Below are positions 7,202 to 11,552 of a stretch of 11,552 bases of DNA, piece by piece. This stretch comes from Bacteroidales bacterium UBA3868 (GTDB taxonomy: Bacteria; Bacteroidota; Bacteroidia; Bacteroidales; WCHB1-69). Made by a program: the position numbers and the translations under genes. Under the pieces are notes generated by a model that saw nothing but the letters and a program-made list of their open reading frames with translations, was not told where the DNA came from and made no database searches. The stretch is from assembly GCA_002392325.1 (NCBI GenBank), contig DGGS01000011.1:1-11552 (forward strand), read 5' to 3'. Positions within the stretch are counted from its first letter, which is position 1; the number at the start of each line of letters is the position of its first letter.

Positions 7202-8047
7202 ATGAAACACATAGGACCGCATGTCAGTGCGACCGGAGGTGTGGAAAACGCCCCGTTGAACGCCATGGCCGTTGGCGCCACCGCCTTTGCCTTGTTCACC
7301 AAAAACCAACGCCAGTGGGTGTCTGCGCCGCTGACTGCCAAATCCATTGAAGCGTTTAAACAAAACTGTGAAAAAGCAGGCATAACCGCAGATTTCATTC
7401 TCCCCCACGACAGCTATCTCATCAATTTGGGACAACCCGAGGATGAATCGCTGCAGAAATCGAGAGACGCTTTCCTCGATGAGATGAAACGCTGCGAACA
7501 ATTGGGACTCAAGATGTTGAATTTCCATCCGGGTAGTCATCTCAACAAGATTTCGCTGGAAGATTGCCTCCGGCGCATCGCCGAGAGCATCAATCTGGCA
7601 CTGTACCAAACACAAGGAGTCACAGCTGTTATTGAGAATACCGCCGGACAAGGTTCCAATGTGGGATTCAGTTTCCAGCATATCGCCTATATCATTGACA
7701 AAGTGGAGGATAAGAGCCGCGTGGGCGTGTGTATCGACACTTGCCACACCTATTCCGCGGGCTATGATTTGAAGACCGAAGAGGGCTATAACAGCACCTT
7801 CCGTGAATTTGACGAAACTATCGGCGCCCATTACCTGCGGGCCATACATCTGAATGACACCAAGAAACCTTTCGCTTCCCGCGTGGACCGTCACGACAAC
7901 ATTGGAAAAGGATTGTTGGGAATGGAGTTCTTTGAACGCTTTATGCGTGACAAACGCTTTGATAATATGCCAATTATCCTGGAAACACCCGACGACTCGT
8001 TGTGGGCAGAAGAAATTAGGTTGTTGTATTCTATTGAAAATAAGTAA
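7202..8047 (+). CDS. nfo: Endonuclease IV (AP endonuclease)
   Basis: Zinc-dependent apurinic/apyrimidinic endonuclease of base-excision repair; cleaves 5' of abasic sites and removes blocked 3' ends. The 281-residue protein has the whole trinuclear metal site at positions that coincide with E. coli Nfo numbering: H69 ([11 protein letters not shown]), H109 (FHPGSH), E145 ([11 protein letters not shown]), D179 and H182 ([12 protein letters not shown]), H216 (HLNDTK), D229 and H231 (DRHDNIGKG), E261 (LETPDD). The TIM-barrel start [14 protein letters not shown] and NQRQW are also present. The ATG at 7202 lies 1 nt after the beta-barrel stop, consistent with translational coupling. No strong G/C terminator is visible after the gene before the tRNA promoter. 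Confidence 0.97.
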   Translation: MKHIGPHVSATGGVENAPLNAMAVGATAFALFTKNQRQWVSAPLTAKSIEAFKQNCEKAGITADFILPHDSYLINLGQPEDESLQKSRDAFLDEMKRCEQLGLKMLNFHPGSHLNKISLEDCLRRIAESINLALYQTQGVTAVIENTAGQGSNVGFSFQHIAYIIDKVEDKSRVGVCIDTCHTYSAGYDLKTEEGYNSTFREFDETIGAHYLRAIHLNDTKKPFASRVDRHDNIGKGLLGMEFFERFMRDKRFDNMPIILETPDDSLWAEEIRLLYSIENK

Positions 8048-8072
8048 GTTGCAAGATATTTCATTTTTTTAG

Positions 8073-8100
8073 TTGTGTTTTAAAAAAAAGTGTATTTTTG
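8073..8100 (+). promoter_or_regulatory. Promoter of tRNA-Glu
   Basis: TATTTTTG at 8093-8100 is an exact TAnnTTTG match, and TTG at 8073-8075 lies 17 nt upstream, slightly close for a -33 element. The surrounding 8061-8092 is nearly all A/T, including an A/T-only inverted repeat (8064-8071 with 8081-8088). Predicted start is near 8106, about 14 nt before the mature tRNA. Confidence 0.65.
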
Positions 8101-8119
8101 CAACCTCAAAACACCTAAT

Positions 8120-8191
8120 GCTGCGTTCTTCTAACGGTTAGGAATCAAGATTCTCAATCTTGCAATATGAGTTCGATTCTCATACGCAGTA
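8120..8191 (+). tRNA. tRNA-Glu (anticodon CUC)
   Basis: A full cloverleaf can be drawn. Acceptor GCTGCGT (8120-8126) pairs with ACGCAGT (8184-8190), with a G1-U72 wobble at the end. U8 is present. D-stem TTCT/GGAA encloses a loop AACGGTTA holding A14, G18G19 and A21. The anticodon stem CAAGA/TCTTG encloses TTCTCAA: U33, then anticodon CUC at 8153-8155, reading GAG (Glu). The variable loop is four nt (CAAT), as in tRNA-Glu lacking base 47. T-stem ATGAG/CTCAT encloses TTCGATT. Discriminator is A; CCA is not encoded. It has its own promoter and terminator. A reading frame open from a TTG inside the tRNA is not a gene start. Confidence 0.93.
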
Positions 8192-8196
8192 CTCTC

Positions 8197-8225
8197 AAGC
8201 ACCTTCAGGAGAAGGTGCTTTTTTT
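8197..8225 (+). terminator. Intrinsic terminator of the tRNA-Glu unit
   Basis: AAGCACCTTC (8197-8206) and GAAGGTGCTT (8211-8220) form a perfect 10-bp stem with a 4-nt loop AGGA, followed by T residues to 8225. It starts 6 nt after the tRNA discriminator base. It is a textbook Rho-independent terminator. Confidence 0.9.
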
Positions 8226-8226
8226 A

Positions 8227-8234
8227 TATATTTG
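8227..8234 (+). promoter_or_regulatory. Putative comEC promoter -7 box in the terminator tail
   Basis: TATATTTG matches TAnnTTTG and begins two bases after the terminator T-tract. Transcription would start near 8240, 10 nt before the comEC ATG. No -33 TTG lies at the right distance, since that position falls in the terminator hairpin, so this may be weak or fortuitous. Confidence 0.4.
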
Positions 8235-8249
8235 GCGGAAAAAGACACC

Positions 8250-10307
8250 ATGAAAATATCGAATTATCCGCTGTTGAAAATCCTGTTGCCCTTCGTTTTG
8301 GGCATAATAGTAGGCTGTTTTGCCCATTTTCCCTTCCGCTTTTGCCGAATATGGTATTTTTTGGCGGTCGCTTTTTGGCTTTGTTCCTGTATCCTTACGC
8401 TTTTCAAGACTTATAAATGGCAATGGGTGAAAAACCTGGCGCTTACGACGGGTTTCTTTTTTGCGGGATTGTCGGCGGTGAATTTCCGATTTTCATCCCA
8501 TCTCTCCACCAAGGAAGTCCGATTGATAGACGAAAACCAAGACTGGGTGGTGTGCGTGGTTGATTTTCCCGTGCTGCGCGCCAAAACGGTGAAATTAGTG
8601 GCTGAGGTAACGCAAACCTCTGCGGGAAAGCCCATTAAGGATCGGGTGATGCTTTACGTGCAACGCTCTCCCGATTCGGAAAAAATAGCATACGGGGATA
8701 TTCTGTTGCTACATACCCAATTAACGGAGTTTGCGCCGACCAAGAATCCAGATGCTTTTGATAATCAACGATATATGCGGCGAAAAGGCATCTATCACAC
8801 CGGTTATGCTCGTGAGGGATTCTGGCAACAAGTGGATCACCGCCCTCCTAATCCACTGAAATCCTTGGCACATAGGATGCAGGCGCGATTGTCTGAGCAG
8901 TTCGCCAAGTCAGGCATGTCGGGGCGCGAGTATGATATTGTGAGAGCCATCTTATTGGGTGATGATGACACGATGGAACCGGAATTGAAGGCCGCTTATG
9001 CCGCTGCCGGTGTAAGTCATATTCTTTGTGTGTCCGGAATGCATGTGGGTGTTATCTTTTTGATCCTGAATTTTTTATTGCGCCCGTTTGATTTGTTCAA
9101 AAGCACCCGGATAATCAAGGCGCTGGTGCTGTTGCTCGTCATCTGGCTTTATGCGCATATCACAGGTCTTTCCCCTTCCGTGACGCGCTCGGCCACCATG
9201 TTCACTTTCGTCACGATAGGGCAACTGATCCAGCGCAACACCAATGTGTTCCACAGCATCCTGGCATCCCTTTGGATATTGCTCACATTCAATCCTTTAC
9301 TTCTTTTTGAATTGGGATTCCAACTCAGTTATTTGGCGGTTACGGGCATTGTGCTGATTCAACCGATGCTGGCTTCCATATATCATTGTAAAACCAAAAT
9401 CGGTGACTATTTCTGGGGATTGGTCACGGTGTCGGTGGCGGCGCAAATCGGCACATTCCCTATTTCGGTGCACTATTTCGGGCAGTTTCCGAACTACTTT
9501 CTGTTGTCCAACATGTCAGTAATCACGCTCTCTTTTGTGGTGATGATGACGGGCGTGGCACTGTTGGGCGTTTCCTTTGTCCCCCTTGTGAGCCGTTGGG
9601 TAGCGTTTCTTCTGACATGGGAGATTCGGATTATGAACAACATCATCTCTTTTGTGGAGGGCATTCCAGGTGCGGTAACGCGGAACATTGATTTTTCAGG
9701 ATGGCAAGTCCTGTTGTTATACATTTTTATTCTATTGGTATATTTGGCTTTGCGTTATCGCAACCGAAAGGTGGGGTGGGCAGCATATATGATGTTCGCC
9801 TTGTTTTCCAGTACCTTTTTGGTGCGTAAGATAGGATTGTTGAAGCAGGAGGAAATGGTGGTGTACTCGATGCGGAATTCCTGTGCCATAGAGTTTTGTA
9901 AACAGCAACGGAGCGTGTTTTTCTCCGATTCCATATTGGGTGACACGAGCGAGGCGTACCGGTATGCGGTCGCCAATCACACGCGCCGGCAGCACGCCGC
10001 CTGCCAGTTCCTCCCCGTAGATACTGCCGTTTACGACAGTGATTTTCTTTGTAAGCGGGGACCGATGGTACGGTTTAACCATCAGACTTATTATCTTTTA
10101 AAAAGAAAGGAGAAAGTGTATCCGGCGCCAGAACTCCTGGCGGTGGATGTGCTGATTTTGCAGCACAATCCGATACAACAACCCGCTGAGGTGGCTGAGG
10201 TGTTGTGTTTTAAAGAGGTGGTTGCCGATGGAACCAACACGAAATTCTATGTGCAACGGTGGGAAAACTGGTGCAGGGAGGAAGGTGTGCCTTTCATTAT
10301 CCGATGA
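8250..10307 (+). CDS. comEC: ComEC/Rec2-family inner-membrane competence protein, no metallo-beta-lactamase motif seen
   Basis: Polytopic membrane protein expected to form the inner-membrane channel for incoming single-stranded DNA in natural transformation. The 685-residue protein has N-terminal membrane segments near 7-26, 32-53 and 61-79, then a soluble DUF4131-like part (about 90-215). The Competence domain follows from about 226 (REYDIVRAILLGDDD), with the signature VSHILCVSGMHVG at 255-267 and several hydrophobic helices to about 525. The C-terminal 154 residues (532-685) are soluble; I find no HxHxDH zinc-nuclease motif there, only a remnant-like LILQHNP. B. subtilis ComEC is about 90 residues longer. 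The ATG at 8250 gives the expected N terminus; the frame is open further upstream only through the terminator and tRNA. Whether this strain is transformable cannot be told from the window. Family call firm, role inferred. Confidence 0.9.
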   Translation: MKISNYPLLKILLPFVLGIIVGCFAHFPFRFCRIWYFLAVAFWLCSCILTLFKTYKWQWVKNLALTTGFFFAGLSAVNFRFSSHLSTKEVRLIDENQDWVVCVVDFPVLRAKTVKLVAEVTQTSAGKPIKDRVMLYVQRSPDSEKIAYGDILLLHTQLTEFAPTKNPDAFDNQRYMRRKGIYHTGYAREGFWQQVDHRPPNPLKSLAHRMQARLSEQFAKSGMSGREYDIVRAILLGDDDTMEPELKAAYAAAGVSHILCVSGMHVGVIFLILNFLLRPFDLFKSTRIIKALVLLLVIWLYAHITGLSPSVTRSATMFTFVTIGQLIQRNTNVFHSILASLWILLTFNPLLLFELGFQLSYLAVTGIVLIQPMLASIYHCKTKIGDYFWGLVTVSVAAQIGTFPISVHYFGQFPNYFLLSNMSVITLSFVVMMTGVALLGVSFVPLVSRWVAFLLTWEIRIMNNIISFVEGIPGAVTRNIDFSGWQVLLLYIFILLVYLALRYRNRKVGWAAYMMFALFSSTFLVRKIGLLKQEEMVVYSMRNSCAIEFCKQQRSVFFSDSILGDTSEAYRYAVANHTRRQHAACQFLPVDTAVYDSDFLCKRGPMVRFNHQTYYLLKRKEKVYPAPELLAVDVLILQHNPIQQPAEVAEVLCFKEVVADGTNTKFYVQRWENWCREEGVPFIIR

Positions 10308-10317
10308 GGAAAAACAA

Positions 10318-10349
10318 AAAAAGTAGGGTCCTTTTGAACCCTACTTTTT
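10318..10349. terminator. Bidirectional intrinsic terminator between convergent genes
   Basis: AAAAAGTAGGGT (10318-10329) pairs perfectly with ACCCTACTTTTT (10338-10349), with an 8-nt loop. Both strands show a stem followed by T residues, so it can end comEC transcription on the plus strand, 10 nt after its stop, and the mutase operon on the minus strand, 21 nt after its stop. Confidence 0.88.
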
Positions 10350-10370
10350 AGAAATTATGCGTATTGAATA

Positions 10371-11552
10371 TTAGTCTTGCATCAGGATGTTGAGCATCTT
10401 GATAGCGCAGTCGCTGATGATGGAACCGGGTCCGAAAATGCAGGCGGCGCCGGCTTTGTAGAGGAAGTCGTAGTCCTGCGGCGGAATCACACCACCCACG
10501 ATGACCATGATATCCTCGCGGCCCAATTTCTTGAGTTCCTCGATAACCTGAGGCACCAGTGTTTTGTGGCCTGCGGCGAGGGAGGAGACACCCAGAATGT
10601 GGACATCGTTTTCCACGGCCTGCTTGGCGGCTTCTGCCGGAGTCTGGAACAAGGGTCCCATATCCACATCGAAACCGATGTCGGCATAACCTGTGGCCAC
10701 TACTTTGGCGCCGCGGTCATGGCCGTCCTGGCCCATCTTGGCAATCATGATACGAGGACGACGGCCCTCTTTCTTGGCGAAAGCGTCGCAAAGGTCGCAC
10801 GCTTTCTTGAAAGTCTCATTGTTTTGTTGTTCTGCACTATACACGCCTGAAATCAAATTTATTTTTGCTTTGTAACGACCGTAAACTTCTTCGAGGGCAT
10901 CGGAAATCTCACCGAGGGAGGCGCGCACGCGGGCGGCCTTGATGGAGAGATCCAAGAGGTTGCCGTTGCCGGTCTTGGCGCATTCGGTCAGGGCGGCGAG
11001 GGCGGCTTTCACCTCATCCTCGTTGCGGTTGGCGCGGAGCTCGGCCAAGCGCTTGATCTGTGCTTCACGCACGGTGGTGTTGTCCACTTCCAGCGTCTCA
11101 ATAGGCGACTCTTTGTCGAGTTTGTATTTGCTGACGCCAATAATGGCTTCCTTTCCGGAGTCGATACGGGCTTGCTTGCGGGCAGAGGCCTCTTCGATAC
11201 GCATCTTCGGGATGCCGGTTTCAATGGCCTTGGCCATGCCGCCCAGAGATTCGATTTCCTGGATGTGCTTCCAAGCGCGGTGGGCGATTTGGTGCGTCAA
11301 GCTTTCCACATAGTAGGAACCTGCCCACGGGTCGATGGACTTGCAGATCTTGGTTTCTTCCTGAATGTAAATCTGCGTGTTACGCGCGATACGGGCCGAG
11401 AAGTCGGTCGGCAGGGCGATGGCCTCGTCCAAAGCGTTGGTGTGCAATGACTGGGTGTGGCCCAGGGCGGCGCCCATGGCTTCCACGCAGGTGCGGCACA
11501 CATTGTTGAACGGGTCTTGCTCGGTGAGCGACCAGCCGGAGGTCTGGCAGTG
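10371..11552 (-). CDS. mutB: Methylmalonyl-CoA mutase large subunit, C-terminal 393 residues (5' end outside window)
   Basis: Adenosylcobalamin-dependent interconversion of succinyl-CoA and (R)-methylmalonyl-CoA. In Bacteroidales the enzyme usually runs toward methylmalonyl-CoA for propionate formation; that direction is family knowledge, not visible here. The segment enters in frame with [17 protein letters not shown], a hallmark of the substrate-binding TIM barrel, followed by [30 protein letters not shown] and GGMAKAIE. The C-terminal cobalamin-binding domain has the DxHxxG motif (GQDGHDRG; the axial His codon is at 10719-10721, residue 278 of this segment), then [10 protein letters not shown] and VGGVIPP. 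The stop TAA at 10373-10371 precedes a shared terminator. About 320 N-terminal residues are missing relative to a usual 715. The small subunit gene would be expected upstream, beyond the window. Confidence 0.97.
   Translation of the reverse strand, partial: HCQTSGWSLTEQDPFNNVCRTCVEAMGAALGHTQSLHTNALDEAIALPTDFSARIARNTQIYIQEETKICKSIDPWAGSYYVESLTHQIAHRAWKHIQEIESLGGMAKAIETGIPKMRIEEASARKQARIDSGKEAIIGVSKYKLDKESPIETLEVDNTTVREAQIKRLAELRANRNEDEVKAALAALTECAKTGNGNLLDLSIKAARVRASLGEISDALEEVYGRYKAKINLISGVYSAEQQNNETFKKACDLCDAFAKKEGRRPRIMIAKMGQDGHDRGAKVVATGYADIGFDVDMGPLFQTPAEAAKQAVENDVHILGVSSLAAGHKTLVPQVIEELKKLGREDIMVIVGGVIPPQDYDFLYKAGAACIFGPGSIISDCAIKMLNILMQD

Noticed and set aside
8049..8165. 9-nt inverted match TTGCAAGAT (8049-8057) with ATCTTGCAA in the tRNA anticodon arm (8157-8165)
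   Set aside because: Short, outside the predicted tRNA transcript and without further pairing; best explained by chance in an A/T-rich gap.
8160..8249. N-terminal extension of comEC starting at a TTG inside the tRNA
   Set aside because: The extension would be translated from the tRNA and the terminator hairpin, lies upstream of the -7 box, and encodes nothing family-like. The ATG at 8250 gives a normal ComEC N terminus.
10377..11450. Plus-strand open frames opposite the mutase gene
   Set aside because: They are antisense to a well-conserved methylmalonyl-CoA mutase and show no domains of their own.

Overview
The window looks like a chromosomal housekeeping segment from a member of the Bacteroidota, most likely order Bacteroidales. 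Five gene starts are preceded by a match to the phylum's -7 promoter box (TAnnTTTG). Leaders are short, A/T-rich and lack a Shine-Dalgarno sequence. The AspRS, QueA, GSCFA and ComEC sequences also have the character I know from Bacteroidales. No insertion sequence, phage gene, CRISPR array, restriction system or toxin-antitoxin pair is visible.

Layout. 1-645 (minus): the 5' part of aspS, cut by the window edge. 646-919: a divergent intergenic region with promoters for aspS and for the helicase, and an unexplained inverted-repeat element at 699-789. 920-4167 (plus): a UvrD/PcrA-type helicase followed after 8 nt by a GSCFA-family gene of unknown function. 4192-4260: a terminator-like hairpin whose right arm overlaps the -33 element of the next promoter. 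4280-8047 (plus): a tight cluster queA, purM, an outer-membrane beta-barrel gene, and nfo, with gaps of 25, 1 and 1 nt. 8073-8225: a compact tRNA-Glu(CUC) unit with promoter, tRNA and intrinsic terminator. 8250-10307 (plus): a ComEC/Rec2-family gene that seems to lack the usual nuclease motif. 10318-10349: a terminator hairpin that could serve both strands. 10371-11552 (minus): the C-terminal half of the large subunit of methylmalonyl-CoA mutase.

Functions. The cluster mixes DNA repair (helicase, endonuclease IV), tRNA biology (aspS, queA, tRNA-Glu), purine synthesis (purM), envelope (beta-barrel protein), DNA uptake (comEC) and cobalamin-dependent propionate/succinate metabolism. Tight spacing suggests co-transcription of queA to nfo, but I see no single pathway joining them.

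I do not see a clearly new biological system. The items most worth a second look are the inverted-repeat element upstream of aspS, two places where a terminator and the next promoter share or abut sequence, an identical 7-nt leader before two start codons that is complementary to the 16S decoding-site strand, and the small uncharacterised GSCFA and beta-barrel genes.
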